64,000 nucleotides of DNA from CADCVW01 sp964251385 (GTDB lineage: Bacteria > Pseudomonadota > Alphaproteobacteria > Sphingomonadales > Sphingomonadaceae), in contig CAXUJK010000003.1 of the NCBI GenBank assembly GCA_964251385.1, positions 372,001 to 436,000 on the forward strand. Reading direction: 5' to 3'. A program made the position numbers and the translations under genes. The notes below the pieces were generated by a model. It had not been told where the DNA came from and made no database searches. It was given only the letters and a program-made list of their open reading frames with translations. Positions 1-9,078 of the stretch are shown here, in pieces. Position 1 is the first letter of the stretch. Each line of letters opens with the position of its first letter.

Positions 1-1
1 C

Positions 2-36
2 AAGTCCGCGGTTCGTCTAGGCGAGCCGCGGACTTT
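2..36. terminator. Strong hairpin at the left edge, possible terminator
   Basis: A 14-bp stem (positions 2-15 pairing with 22-35, one G-T pair) closes a 6-base loop, followed by only three T residues. It probably ends a gene that lies left of the window. The T tract is too weak to decide strand, and it could work in both directions. Confidence 0.5.
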
Positions 37-99
37 CCACGTTCCGCCCAATCGGTCGACCCGCTTGCCAGCGCGATGGCGGCGCGTCATGCGGCGGGG

Positions 100-756
100 A
101 TGTCCGATCCCCCGCTCAAGGCGACCATCATTCCAGTCACGCCACTCCAGCAGAACTGCTCGCTGATCTGGTGCACCGCAACCATGCGCGGGGCGTTCGT
201 CGATCCGGGCGGCGACATCGAGAAGCTCGCCGGTGCCGCCGTTTCGCAACGCGTGACCGTCGAGAAAATTCTGCTGACGCACGGGCATATCGATCACTGC
301 GGATTGGCCAAACCGCTCGCGGACCAACTCGGCGTCGCCATCGAGGGTCCGCATTCCGCGGACGGCTGGCTGCTCGAACGATTGGCGGAAGACGGCGCGA
401 ACTACGGCATTCTCGGCGTGCCGTTCGAACCCGACCGCTGGCTGGACAACGGCGACAGGGTCACCGTCGGCGACCTGACGCTCGACGTGTACCTGACCCC
501 CGGCCACACGCCCGGGCACGTGATCTTCCATCATGCGCCGTCGAAGCTGGCGCTGGTCGGCGACGTGCTGTTCGAAGGATCGGTGGGACGTACCGACTTT
601 CCAAGGAGCAGCCACGACGACCTGCTGACGTCCGTCGTCACGAAGCTTTGGCCGCTCGGCGACGACACCGTCTTCATACCCGGTCATGGCGGCGTTTCGA
701 CCTTCGGACGCGAACGCGCGACCAATCCCTTCGTCGGGGACCGCGTTCTCGCCTAG
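100..756 (+). CDS. MBL-fold metallo-hydrolase (glyoxalase II-like)
   Basis: Metallo-beta-lactamase fold hydrolase of about 218 residues, probably a cytosolic thioesterase of the hydroxyacylglutathione-hydrolase type. The metal motif THGHIDH lies near residue 60. It is followed by TPGHTPGH, by GDVLFEGSVGRTDF (the bridging Asp region), and by a C-terminal PGHGG, the usual five-motif order. The start chosen is the ATG at 100; an in-frame ATG at 76 would add eight low-complexity residues. Its stop overlaps the stop of the convergent MAPEG gene. The substrate cannot be told from sequence: glyoxalase II and persulfide-type enzymes share these motifs. Confidence 0.85.
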   Translation: MSDPPLKATIIPVTPLQQNCSLIWCTATMRGAFVDPGGDIEKLAGAAVSQRVTVEKILLTHGHIDHCGLAKPLADQLGVAIEGPHSADGWLLERLAEDGANYGILGVPFEPDRWLDNGDRVTVGDLTLDVYLTPGHTPGHVIFHHAPSKLALVGDVLFEGSVGRTDFPRSSHDDLLTSVVTKLWPLGDDTVFIPGHGGVSTFGRERATNPFVGDRVLA

Positions 757-1169
757 CCGAGCATGATCGCGGAGGGCTCCGCGCGAAGATACGGCGTCAG
801 CAACGCAGCGATCGCGAAGGCACCGAGCGGCAGCCACGTCAGCAGCATTCCCGCGATCCGCAAGGCGCTCGGGGCGGGGCGCTCCATGCCCAGGATGTGC
901 GCGACGCGGCCAAGCACAAAAAACGCGCCGCCCACCCAAAGCAGCAACGCACTGCCGTGGGAGAGTTCGAGCAGCGCCAGCAGGATCAGGAACAGCGGCG
1001 CGTATTCCGAAAAGTTCGCGTGCGCGCGCATTCGCGTCATCAGGGGATCGTTGCCGGCGTCGCCCAGCGGGATCTTGTGCCGGAATCGAAGCTGGCTCAC
1101 GCGCCCGGCCAGCCACAAAGCAAGCAGCCCGCACGCGCCCGCGATCGTCAGCGTGATCGGCAGCGTCAT
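753..1169 (-). CDS. MAPEG family membrane protein
   Basis: A protein of 138 residues with about four hydrophobic segments. The conserved MAPEG loop pattern is present (RMRAHANFSEYAP between helices 1 and 2, and FVLGRVAHILGM later). MAPEG proteins are membrane-bound glutathione transferase-like or eicosanoid-metabolism-related proteins; in bacteria their substrate is usually unknown. It is encoded convergently to the hydrolase on the left and divergently from rpmF on the right. Confidence 0.85.
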   Translation of the reverse strand: MTLPITLTIAGACGLLALWLAGRVSQLRFRHKIPLGDAGNDPLMTRMRAHANFSEYAPLFLILLALLELSHGSALLLWVGGAFFVLGRVAHILGMERPAPSALRIAGMLLTWLPLGAFAIAALLTPYLRAEPSAIMLG

Positions 1170-1323
1170 GGCAGGTCCTCAGGCTTCACCGGGCTTGCCT
1201 GCCACGCACGCGCCCGCCTTGCAACGAAGCGTGGAACGGCTATAGGGCGGCACTTCGCGACGCGTGTCGCGCCCGATGCCGCGGCGCGTCCGTCGGCCTC
1301 ATCCAAATTACAGGTTTCCCGCC

Positions 1324-1503
1324 ATGGCCGTTCCCAAAAGAAAAACCTCGCCGTCGAAGCGCAATATGCGCCGCAGCCACGACTCGCTGGCCATTCCGAC
1401 GTTTCAGGAGTGCCCCAATTGCGGCGAACTGCGCCGGCCGCACAATCTGTGCGTCGCCTGCGGCCATTATCACGGCCGCGAAGTCGTGAGCGTCGAGGCC
1501 TAG
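1324..1503 (+). CDS. rpmF: 50S ribosomal protein L32
   Basis: Component of the large ribosomal subunit. The 59-residue product begins MAVPKRKTSPSKRNMRRSHD, the family signature, and carries the zinc-ribbon pairs CPNC and CVAC. The start is the ATG at 1324, where the conserved N-terminus begins; the frame is open further upstream but without similarity. It precedes plsX by 34 bases, the usual rpmF-plsX arrangement. Confidence 0.98.
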   Translation: MAVPKRKTSPSKRNMRRSHDSLAIPTFQECPNCGELRRPHNLCVACGHYHGREVVSVEA

Positions 1504-1537
1504 TCAGCCGCTGTCGGCAACGCTGGAGGCGAGACGC

Positions 1538-2581
1538 TTGAGCGCTTCTCCGCGGATCGCGATCGACGCAATGGGTGGGGACGGCGGCCCCGCGACGATG
1601 ATCGCTGGAGCCGCGATCGCGCATAGGAAGAGCCCCGCGCTCAGTTTCCTCATGTTCGGGGACGAGGCCGCGATCTCGACCGAGTTGGGCAAGCACGCGG
1701 CGTTGAGCCGGGTCGTCGAGATCGATCATTCGACCGACGTCATCTCGGCGACGGACAAGCCCAGCCACGCGATCCGGCGCGCGAAGACCACGTCCATCGG
1801 GCGCGCGATCAACGCGCTCAAGACCGGCCGGGCGCAGGCCGCCTTGTCCGGCGGCAACACGGGCGCGATGATGGCGATGGCCAAATTGTCGCTGCGCACG
1901 ATGGCCGGGATCGACCGGCCGGCCCTCGCCGCGTTGCTGCCGACGCTCGGCGACAACGACCTCGTCATGCTCGACCTGGGCGCGAACACCGAATGCGACA
2001 CGCAGAACCTGGTGCAGTTCGCGGTCATGGGCTCGGCCTACGCCCGCACCGTCATGGGGATGGCGAGGCCCCGCGTGAAACTGCTCAACATCGGTACCGA
2101 GGCGCTCAAGGGCACGGACGCGCTCAGGGACGCGGCCGCGATGCTGCGCGAGGCGAGTTATTTGCCGATGCAGTTCGATGGGTTCACGGAAGGCGACCAG
2201 ATATCGCGCGGGGACGTCGACGTCGTCGTGACCGACGGCTTTTCGGGCAACATAGCGCTCAAGACCGCGGAGGGAACGGCGCGCTTCGTCACCGACCTGC
2301 TGCGCCGCGCGTTCACGTCGTCGATCCGGTCCAAGGCCGGGTTCATGCTGTCCAAACCCGCATTGCACATGCTCAAGGTCCACCTCGACCCCAACAACCA
2401 CAACGGCGCGGTTTTTCTGGGTCTGAACGGGCTGGTCGTCAAAAGCCACGGCGGGGCCAACGCGGTCGGCGTGTCCAACGCGATCGGGGTGGCGGCCAAG
2501 ATGGTGGCGAACGACATGACCCGCCGCATCGCGGAAGATCTCGATAATTTTCGTGAGCACACGGTGGAACTGGCGAAGTAA
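1538..2581 (+). CDS. plsX: Phosphate acyltransferase PlsX
   Basis: Makes acyl-phosphate from acyl-ACP for the PlsX/PlsY phospholipid pathway; a peripheral membrane enzyme. The 347-residue product begins with the family motif IAIDAMGGDGGP and contains LSGGNTGAMMA and LDLGANTEC. Translation most likely starts at a TTG at 1538, since a good Shine-Dalgarno (GGAGG, 1525-1529) lies eight bases upstream. It is the second gene of the rpmF-plsX-ihfA-merR run. The expected neighbour fabH is absent. Confidence 0.96.
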   Translation: MSASPRIAIDAMGGDGGPATMIAGAAIAHRKSPALSFLMFGDEAAISTELGKHAALSRVVEIDHSTDVISATDKPSHAIRRAKTTSIGRAINALKTGRAQAALSGGNTGAMMAMAKLSLRTMAGIDRPALAALLPTLGDNDLVMLDLGANTECDTQNLVQFAVMGSAYARTVMGMARPRVKLLNIGTEALKGTDALRDAAAMLREASYLPMQFDGFTEGDQISRGDVDVVVTDGFSGNIALKTAEGTARFVTDLLRRAFTSSIRSKAGFMLSKPALHMLKVHLDPNNHNGAVFLGLNGLVVKSHGGANAVGVSNAIGVAAKMVANDMTRRIAEDLDNFREHTVELAK

Positions 2582-2663
2582 ACGAACGCCCTAGCGGCGA
2601 CGCGTGCTTAGCCTGAGTTATTAGGGAATTGCGCTAGCCCGATGCTTTGCCTATGCAATGTGC

Positions 2664-2981
2664 ATGGCAAGGGGCGACGAAGCGGCCGAGACGGGCACTC
2701 TGACGAGGGCCGATCTGGCGGATGTGGTGCACAAGCGGATCGGCTTGTCGCGTTCCGAGTCGTCGCACTTCGTTGAACGCACGCTGCATCATCTTTGCGC
2801 CGCCTTGTCCAACGGCGAGAACGTCAAGCTGTCCGGTTTCGGCAGCTTCCTCCTGCGAGACAAGGGCGAGCGCGTCGGGCGCAATCCCAAAACGGGCGTC
2901 GAAGTGCCGATCGCTCCGCGCCGCGTGCTGACGTTCCGCGCAAGCCAGACGATGCGCGACGGGGTTTGCGGCACCGAGTGA
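2664..2981 (+). CDS. ihfA: Integration host factor subunit alpha
   Basis: DNA-bending histone-like protein of about 105 residues. The diagnostic arm region GFGSFLLRDKGERVGRNPKT, followed by VPIAPRRVLTFR, places it with IhfA rather than HU. It starts at the ATG at 2664, though the ATG at 2658 is also possible. It lies 82 bases after plsX and its stop overlaps a possible GTG start of the MerR-type gene (2978), so the two are probably co-transcribed, as ihfA and a MerR gene often are. Confidence 0.93.
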   Translation: MARGDEAAETGTLTRADLADVVHKRIGLSRSESSHFVERTLHHLCAALSNGENVKLSGFGSFLLRDKGERVGRNPKTGVEVPIAPRRVLTFRASQTMRDGVCGTE

Positions 2982-3010
2982 GCGAGACGGACGTCCAGGA
3001 TCCCGGCCGC

Positions 3011-3382
3011 ATGACGAAAGTCGCGTCTCCCAAGGACGACGCGGCGTTTCGCACGATCAGCGAACTTGCCACGGAACTGGGCGTACCGCAGCATATCCTG
3101 CGCTACTGGGAAACGCGATTTCCCCAGCTCCGCCCGCTGCAGCGTGCGGGCAACCGGCGCTACTATCGCCCGGCTGACGCGGCGCTCGCACGGCGTATTC
3201 ACAATCTGCTCGAGAACGAACATTACACGATCAAGGGCGTGCAGCGCCTGCTCGTCGGCAAGAGCGCGGAGCCGGAGCCGGTGGTTCCCGTCGCGTCGGC
3301 ACCGGATGCGGGGGTTCCTGTGGAGGGCTTGCGCCGTGTCCGCACGCTGCTCGCCGAAGCGCTCGCCGCGGACAGCGCCTAG
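3011..3382 (+). CDS. MerR family transcriptional regulator
   Basis: A protein of 123 residues with an N-terminal winged helix of MerR type (TISELATELGVPQHILRYWE, then the wing region QRAGNRRYYRPAD). The C-terminal part is short and has no cysteine metal site or ligand domain, so the effector is unknown. ATG at 3011 was chosen; a GTG at 2978, overlapping the ihfA stop by four bases, is a real alternative that would add 11 residues. The position next to ihfA is typical for this regulator. Confidence 0.9.
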   Translation: MTKVASPKDDAAFRTISELATELGVPQHILRYWETRFPQLRPLQRAGNRRYYRPADAALARRIHNLLENEHYTIKGVQRLLVGKSAEPEPVVPVASAPDAGVPVEGLRRVRTLLAEALAADSA

Positions 3383-3384
3383 GT

Positions 3385-3915
3385 CTAGCCGTCCGGGCCC
3401 AGCGACGGGTCGAGATCGCGGGGCCGGACGAACCGCACCAGCCGTCCGCTTCCGGCATCCTCCCACCGGTCCGCGTCCAGCGCGATCTCGGCGAGCGTCG
3501 CGGTCGGATACTTGATCTCGACCTCATGGCGCAGCGGACTGTCCGCGTGCGCAGCGAGTTCGAGCGCCAGTTCCTCCAATCCCGGATTGTGTCCGACGAG
3601 CAGCACGCGCGCCGCCTCGGGATCGAACGCGCGCACGATGTCGAGCAGAGTGGACGCGGACGCCAGATAAAGGTCCTCGTCGAAGGCGGGGGCGAGGGCA
3701 CGCGCGTAGCCCCGTTCGACTTCGTCCAGCGTGTCGCGGACACGCAGGGCGGGCGAGGCGATCACGGCGTCGAACGTCAACCCCTCGCCACGCATGTACG
3801 CGCCAACCGTGCGCGCGGCGCGGCGGCCGCGATCGTTGAGCGGCCGGTCGAAGTCGCGCTGCACCGCATCGGTCCAGTCGGATTTCGCGTGGCGCAGCAG
3901 GGTCAGGCTTTTCAT
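3385..3915 (-). CDS. SixA-type histidine phosphatase family protein
   Basis: A protein of 176 residues. The catalytic phosphohistidine region LLRHAKSDW is at residues 6-14, and the second conserved block VLLVGHNPGLEELA is near residue 115. Both are characteristic of the short SixA branch of the histidine phosphatase superfamily, which removes phosphate from protein histidines. Its target here is unknown. It converges on the MerR gene with two bases between stops and lies just downstream of the helicase gene on the same strand. Confidence 0.9.
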   Translation of the reverse strand: MKSLTLLRHAKSDWTDAVQRDFDRPLNDRGRRAARTVGAYMRGEGLTFDAVIASPALRVRDTLDEVERGYARALAPAFDEDLYLASASTLLDIVRAFDPEAARVLLVGHNPGLEELALELAAHADSPLRHEVEIKYPTATLAEIALDADRWEDAGSGRLVRFVRPRDLDPSLGPDG

Positions 3916-3927
3916 TCTTGGACGATC

Positions 3928-6642
3928 TCAGGCGGACACGCCTTGCCGCAAAGATGTAACGTGGGAAAGGCGTGTTCGCACTTCGGTCACAGCGACGTCG
4001 AGCGTCACGCGCCGAACCGCGACCCCGGGCGGAAACGCGGTCAGCAGCCGCGTCGGGGTCGCGGACGAAAGCAGCACGAACACGCCCCGGTCGTCCGCGC
4101 GCCGGATCAGCCGCCCGAACGCCTGGGCCAGCCGCGCGCGCACCATGCGATCGTCATACGCGGTGCCTCCGCCCGCGAGGCGCCGTGCCGCGTGCAGCAC
4201 GGTCGGGCGCGGCCACGGCACGCCTTCCATGACGACGAGGCGCAGCGAATGGCCGGGCACGTCGACCCCGTCGCGGAGTGCGTCCGTGCCGAGCAGGGAC
4301 GCGCGTGGGTCGTCCCGGAAGATGTCGACAAGCGTGCCCGTATCGATCGGATCGACATGCTGCGCGTAAAGCGGCAATCCGGATCGCGCGAGTCGGTCCG
4401 CGATCCGCGCGTGCACGGCCTTGAGGCGCTGGATCGACGTGAACAGGCCGAGCGTGCCCCCGCCCGCCGCCTCGATCAGCTGCCCGTACGCGCCGGCCGC
4501 TTGCGGAATATCCCCGCGTTTGACGTCCGTGACGATGAGTACCGTGCTATTTAGGGGATAGGCGAACGGGCTCGGTGCCTCGAACCGCTCGATGGGGCCG
4601 CCGACGTGCAGCACGCCCGTACGCGCTTCGGCGGCAGCCCAGTCCTCGCCGCCGCGCAAGGTGGCGGATGTAATCACCACTCCGTGCGCCTGCTTAAGCA
4701 CGGCATCGGCCAAAGGCCGAGTCGGGTCGAGCCAGCGACGGTGGATGCCGATGTCGTATTCGCGGCCTTCAGCGCGTTCGAGCTGCAACCAGTCGACGAA
4801 GTCCGGGTCGCCCGGGCCGCCGATGCGGGCAGCAAGCGCAAGCCAGCCGGCGAGCGTCCGCGTGCGCCACGCCAGGCTGCCGATCGCGCCCTCGATCCGC
4901 GCGCGTGCCGATGCGTCGAGCCAGTCGGGGCCATCTTCCAGCACCGCCTCGAGCCGCTTGCCGAGCACGATCAGCGGCCGGTGCAGCGCCTCGATCGCTT
5001 CCATCGCCGGTGCGGCGGCCTCGACCAGTTCTGGGTCGAGTTCGGCCATCTCGGTTTCCAGGCCGTAGCCGGCGTCTTGTGCTGAAGCGCGCGCGTAAAC
5101 GGTGGCGCGGACGGTCGCGAGCAGCGTTTCGATCGGGCCGTAGGGTTGCCCCTCCGCGACGCGGCCGAGCCAGCCGTCGCTGGGCAACGCGCCTGCCGCC
5201 TCGATCGCCGCCTCCAGCGCTTGCCCGCCCGCTTCGTCATACGACGCGACGTCCATCAGCCGCGCGGCGAGGCCTCGCCTTCGTCCGCGCGACGCTTTCT
5301 CCGGACCCATGATCCAGCGGCGCAGCTCGATCGTCTCCGCGCCCGACAGAGCGGCGGAAAAGGTCGAGTCCGCCGAGTCAAACAGATGATGCCCTTCGTC
5401 GAACACGATGCGGGTGGGCGGTTGGCCACCATCGCGCCCACGTGCCGCGTTGAGCATGAGCAGCGCGTGGTTGGCGATGACGATGTCCGCGCCCGCGCTC
5501 GCTTTCGCGGACCGTTCGATGAAGCATTTCCGGTAATGCGGACAACCGGCATACACGCATTCGCCGCGACGATCGGTGAGCGCGGTCGATCCGGCGCGCC
5601 GGAACAGCGTCGGCAGCCAGCCGGGGAGGTCGCCGCCCACCATGTCGCCATCCTTCGAATACGCGGCCCAGCGCGCCACCAGCTGCGCCAGGATCGCCGC
5701 TCGGCCCGCGAACCCGCCTTGCAGCGCGTCCTCCAGGTTGAGCAGGCACAGATAATTTTCGCGGCCCTTGCGCACGACGACCTTGGCTTTTCGCGTTGCC
5801 GCATCGGGGAACAACCGCATGCCCTCACGGTCGAGCTGCCGCTGCAGCGCCTTCGTAAAGGTAGAAATCCACACCGCGCCGTCCGCGCGCTCGGCCCACA
5901 GCGACGCGGGCGCGAGGTAGCCGAGCGTCTTGCCGATGCCCGTGCCGGCTTCGGCAAGCAGCATGTTAGGCTGCCCTTCCGCGCGTCGCGGCGCGAATGG
6001 CGCGGCGGCGGCGGCGGCGTAGGACCGCTGACCTTCGCGCACTTCGGCGTCCGATCCGACGAGCCTGGCGAGCCGGTCCGCCACGTCATCCGGTCCGATG
6101 CGCACCGTGCGCGGGGCGGGGCGGGGCGCAGCGTCTTCCCACTGCGGGAGCTTGGAAAAAAGCCAGCGCTCGGGCTTGTCGGGCTTGGCGATGCGCGCGG
6201 ACACGAGCTGCGCCCAGGGCCAGCGCATGCGCGCGAGCGACTGCACGGCGGTCCAAGCGCCTTCGCGCTCCGCCCAGTCCGGCCGTTCCATCGCGCCCAG
6301 CAACGCGTCCGCCGCGCTCAGCAAAAACGCAGCCGCGCCTACATCGTCCCCCGGCGGCTCCAGACGCAGCGCTTTCGCGAACCCGTACGGCGTCGGCACT
6401 GCAAACCTTGCCGGGTGCACGAACGCGAACAGTTCAAGCAGGTCCAGCCCCGACAATTCGGGATACCCCAGCCGCTGCCCCACATACGGCGCGCCCAGCA
6501 TCACCATCGGCGTCCCCGCGGCCTCCGCGATTGCCTCGCCCCGCCCGACTGCCCGCACGCGGGGCGTGCCGTAGGGGGCATCGGCGATCCAGATGCCCGC
6601 ATGGCTTGCGTGAAGCGCGGGGTAGGGCAAAGGGGACGCCAT
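3928..6642 (-). CDS. ATP-dependent DNA helicase, DinG/XPD family
   Basis: A superfamily 2 helicase of 904 residues. Walker A is in EAGTGIGKTLGYLAP. The cysteines in NYLCLL and in ECVYAGCPHYRKC match the four-Cys iron-sulfur cluster of XPD/DinG helicases. The DEAH-like box reads VFDEGHHLFD, and the C-terminal helicase motifs include TSATL and AFGRLIRR. The long N-terminus before Walker A (about 230 residues) is usual for the alphaproteobacterial branch. ATG at 6642 was chosen; a TTG at 6660 in frame is less likely. It is transcribed divergently from lysK. Confidence 0.92.
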   Translation of the reverse strand: MASPLPYPALHASHAGIWIADAPYGTPRVRAVGRGEAIAEAAGTPMVMLGAPYVGQRLGYPELSGLDLLELFAFVHPARFAVPTPYGFAKALRLEPPGDDVGAAAFLLSAADALLGAMERPDWAEREGAWTAVQSLARMRWPWAQLVSARIAKPDKPERWLFSKLPQWEDAAPRPAPRTVRIGPDDVADRLARLVGSDAEVREGQRSYAAAAAAPFAPRRAEGQPNMLLAEAGTGIGKTLGYLAPASLWAERADGAVWISTFTKALQRQLDREGMRLFPDAATRKAKVVVRKGRENYLCLLNLEDALQGGFAGRAAILAQLVARWAAYSKDGDMVGGDLPGWLPTLFRRAGSTALTDRRGECVYAGCPHYRKCFIERSAKASAGADIVIANHALLMLNAARGRDGGQPPTRIVFDEGHHLFDSADSTFSAALSGAETIELRRWIMGPEKASRGRRRGLAARLMDVASYDEAGGQALEAAIEAAGALPSDGWLGRVAEGQPYGPIETLLATVRATVYARASAQDAGYGLETEMAELDPELVEAAAPAMEAIEALHRPLIVLGKRLEAVLEDGPDWLDASARARIEGAIGSLAWRTRTLAGWLALAARIGGPGDPDFVDWLQLERAEGREYDIGIHRRWLDPTRPLADAVLKQAHGVVITSATLRGGEDWAAAEARTGVLHVGGPIERFEAPSPFAYPLNSTVLIVTDVKRGDIPQAAGAYGQLIEAAGGGTLGLFTSIQRLKAVHARIADRLARSGLPLYAQHVDPIDTGTLVDIFRDDPRASLLGTDALRDGVDVPGHSLRLVVMEGVPWPRPTVLHAARRLAGGGTAYDDRMVRARLAQAFGRLIRRADDRGVFVLLSSATPTRLLTAFPPGVAVRRVTLDVAVTEVRTRLSHVTSLRQGVSA

Positions 6643-6716
6643 GCCGCAAACGTGGGACAACCGGAACGAAAGGGCAACAGCTGACCGTCTCGTCTGAACT
6701 CCGCGCGGCAGCGAAC

Positions 6717-8258
6717 GTGTCGAAGGCTTGGCCGTACGAAGAAGCGCGCAAGCTTCTGAAGCGCTGGCCGGAAGGAAAGCCGAATGGGGAGCCGATCCTG
6801 TTCGAGACCGGCTACGGCCCGTCCGGCCTCCCGCATCTCGGCACGTTTACCGAAGTCGCGCGCACCTTGTGGGTGCAGCATGCGTTCTCGGAGCTGTCGA
6901 ATGCGCCGACGAAGCTGATCGCATTTTCCGACGACATGGACGGCATGCGCAAGGTGCCGCCGGGGCTGCCGAACCAGGATTTGCTCGTCGCCAATCTCGA
7001 CAAGCCCTTGTGCCGCGTACCCGATCCGTTCGGTTGCCACGACAGTTTTGCTGCACACAACAACGCGGCGCTGCGGGCCTTTCTCGACGACTTCGGCTTC
7101 ACCTACGATTTCGTCGCGTCGTCGGACGCCTACGCGGGAGGCCGCTTCGATGCGACGTTGCGAACGGTCTTGGCGAATTACGACGCTATCATGGGGGTGA
7201 TGCTGCCGACGCTGGGGCCCGAGCGGCGGCAAACCTACTCGCCCGTGATGCCGATCGATCCAATATCGGGCAAGGTGATGCAGGTCCCGCTCGAAGGCGT
7301 CGACGCAGCAGCGGGCACCGTGCGTTATCGCAACGCGGATGGCGAGATCGTCGAGCAGTCGATCTTGGGCGGATCGTCAAAACTGCAATGGAAGGTCGAT
7401 TGGGCGATGCGCTGGGTCGCGCTCGGCGTCGACTACGAGATGTCGGGCAAGGACCTGATCGAATCCGTCGTGCAATCGTCGAAGATCGCGCGCATCCTTG
7501 GCGCGAAACCGCCCGAGGGGTTCTCGTACGAGATGTTCCTCGACGAGGAAGGCCGCAAGATTTCCAAGACCGCGGGCAACGGCCTCACCATCGACCAGTG
7601 GCTGACCTACGGATCGCGCGAAAGCCTCGCCTTCTTCCTTTACCGCGAGCCGAAGAAGGCCAAGCAACTCAGCCTCGCGATCGTGCCCCGCGCGGTCGAC
7701 GAGTACGCGCAGTTCCTCGAAAGCTATCCGGATCAGGAACTCGAAAAACGGCTCGGCAACCCGGTGCACCACGTCCACGCGGGCGATCCGCCGCCCGCGC
7801 GCATGCCGTTGACCTTCGCGCTGCTGCTCAACCTCGTCGGCGTCGCGGCGACGAACGACAAGGCTTTGCTGTGGGGCTTCGTGCGCCGCTACGCACCCGA
7901 CACCGGGCCGGACACGCACCCCGAACTCGACGCACTGCTCGACAAGGCTCTGGCCTACTACCGCGATTTCGTCGCTGGATCGCTCGTCCATCGTGCGCCC
8001 GACGCGCGGGAAGCCGATGCCCTGCGCGACCTGGACGCGGGCCTGGCGGCGCTTCCCGAGGACACGCCCGGCGATGCCCTGCAGAACCTCGTCTTCGAGA
8101 TCGGCAAGCGCCACGCGTTCGATCCCTTACGCGACTGGTTCAAAGCCTTGTACGAAACGCTGCTCGGGTCGTCGCAGGGCCCGCGCATGGGAAGCTTCAT
8201 CGCGCTGTACGGAATCGGGGCAACGCGCGCCCTGATCGCGCAAGCGCTGGCGCGCTGA
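6717..8258 (+). CDS. lysK: Lysyl-tRNA synthetase, class I
   Basis: Charges tRNA-Lys. It is the class I (archaeal-type) enzyme that many alphaproteobacteria use in place of class II LysS. The HIGH-like motif is in GPSGLPHLGTF and the KMSKS equivalent is GRKISKTAGNG, with the usual length (about 513 residues). No ATG exists near the conserved N-terminus; GTG at 6717 gives a product beginning just before KAWPYEEARKLL. The frame is open far upstream without similarity, so the long version is an artefact of the high GC content. Confidence 0.94.
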   Translation: MSKAWPYEEARKLLKRWPEGKPNGEPILFETGYGPSGLPHLGTFTEVARTLWVQHAFSELSNAPTKLIAFSDDMDGMRKVPPGLPNQDLLVANLDKPLCRVPDPFGCHDSFAAHNNAALRAFLDDFGFTYDFVASSDAYAGGRFDATLRTVLANYDAIMGVMLPTLGPERRQTYSPVMPIDPISGKVMQVPLEGVDAAAGTVRYRNADGEIVEQSILGGSSKLQWKVDWAMRWVALGVDYEMSGKDLIESVVQSSKIARILGAKPPEGFSYEMFLDEEGRKISKTAGNGLTIDQWLTYGSRESLAFFLYREPKKAKQLSLAIVPRAVDEYAQFLESYPDQELEKRLGNPVHHVHAGDPPPARMPLTFALLLNLVGVAATNDKALLWGFVRRYAPDTGPDTHPELDALLDKALAYYRDFVAGSLVHRAPDAREADALRDLDAGLAALPEDTPGDALQNLVFEIGKRHAFDPLRDWFKALYETLLGSSQGPRMGSFIALYGIGATRALIAQALAR

Positions 8259-8325
8259 CGCAAGCCGTTCAGATCATGTTGTTTTCCAAACCGCCAGGTT
8301 TTGCGGGAACAGTGCAAGGAACTTC

Positions 8326-9009
8326 ATGCGAATCCTGAACCTCGCGGCCGCGGTCGCCGTCCTGTCGATCGCCGCGCCCGCCGCCGCGCAGAGCGCGCGT
8401 GACCACCTCGTCAAGGCCGCGTTCGCCGCGCGCGATCGGCCGGGCGCGCTCGTGTCCGTCGCCGCGGCGCTCGCCTCCGCGGAGGCGACGCTGGCGCGCG
8501 ATCCGGCGAACCGCGAGGCGCAGCTGCAGCGCGCGCTCGCGACCGGCTATCGCGGCAAACTGAAGCGCAACCGCAAGGACGTGCAGGCCGCGCGCAAGCA
8601 GTTCGAGGCTCTGGTCGCGGCCAACCCGCGCGATGCCGAAGCGCAGATGGCGCTCGGCGGCTGGCACCTGGGCGCGATCATCGAGCTGGGATCGCTGGTC
8701 GCGCGTACCGGGCTCGGCGCGCGCAAGGATCGCGGGCTGCAGGCGCTGGGCGCGTCGGTCGGCGCGGGCGGGGGGCGGGCGATCTTCCCGGCTTACGCGT
8801 CGCTGACCCGCATCATGATCGATCCGTCCGATGTCGCGGGCGCGCGCGCCTTGGCCGAGAGCGCGGTCCGCGGGCGGGTCGCCCGGCCGGAGGACCGCAT
8901 CATGCAGCGCCACGCCGCGACGATGCTCCCGCATCTGCGCCCCGGCAACGGCAAGGCCGCGGCCGCGCTCGCGGAACGGCTGATGCCGTTCGGGACTTTC
9001 GCGAAATAA
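8326..9009 (+). CDS. Secreted TPR-like protein of unknown function
   Basis: A protein of 227 residues with a clear signal peptide ending about residue 21 (SIAAPAAAQ then SARDH). The mature part is alanine- and arginine-rich and helical, with repeat-like blocks such as LARDPANREAQLQRALATGY and LVAANPRDAEAQMALGGWH that match degenerate tetratricopeptide repeats. It is probably periplasmic. It stands between lysK and the oxidoreductase gene, and nothing nearby indicates its partner. Confidence 0.8.
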   Translation: MRILNLAAAVAVLSIAAPAAAQSARDHLVKAAFAARDRPGALVSVAAALASAEATLARDPANREAQLQRALATGYRGKLKRNRKDVQAARKQFEALVAANPRDAEAQMALGGWHLGAIIELGSLVARTGLGARKDRGLQALGASVGAGGGRAIFPAYASLTRIMIDPSDVAGARALAESAVRGRVARPEDRIMQRHAATMLPHLRPGNGKAAAALAERLMPFGTFAK

Positions 9010-9078
9010 GGAAAAAGGGCGGGAGACTTTCCGGGCAAATCCCGTTGGGCAGGAAACCGTAGCGATTGAGGACCTGCC

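Noticed and set aside
1166..2560. A 464-codon open frame antisense to rpmF and plsX
   Set aside because: Arg/His-rich, no similarity, and fully overlapped by plsX with its own Shine-Dalgarno and family motifs.
5146..6684. A 512-codon open frame antisense to the helicase
   Set aside because: Arg/Ala-rich composition and no motif; the helicase motifs on the other strand are complete.
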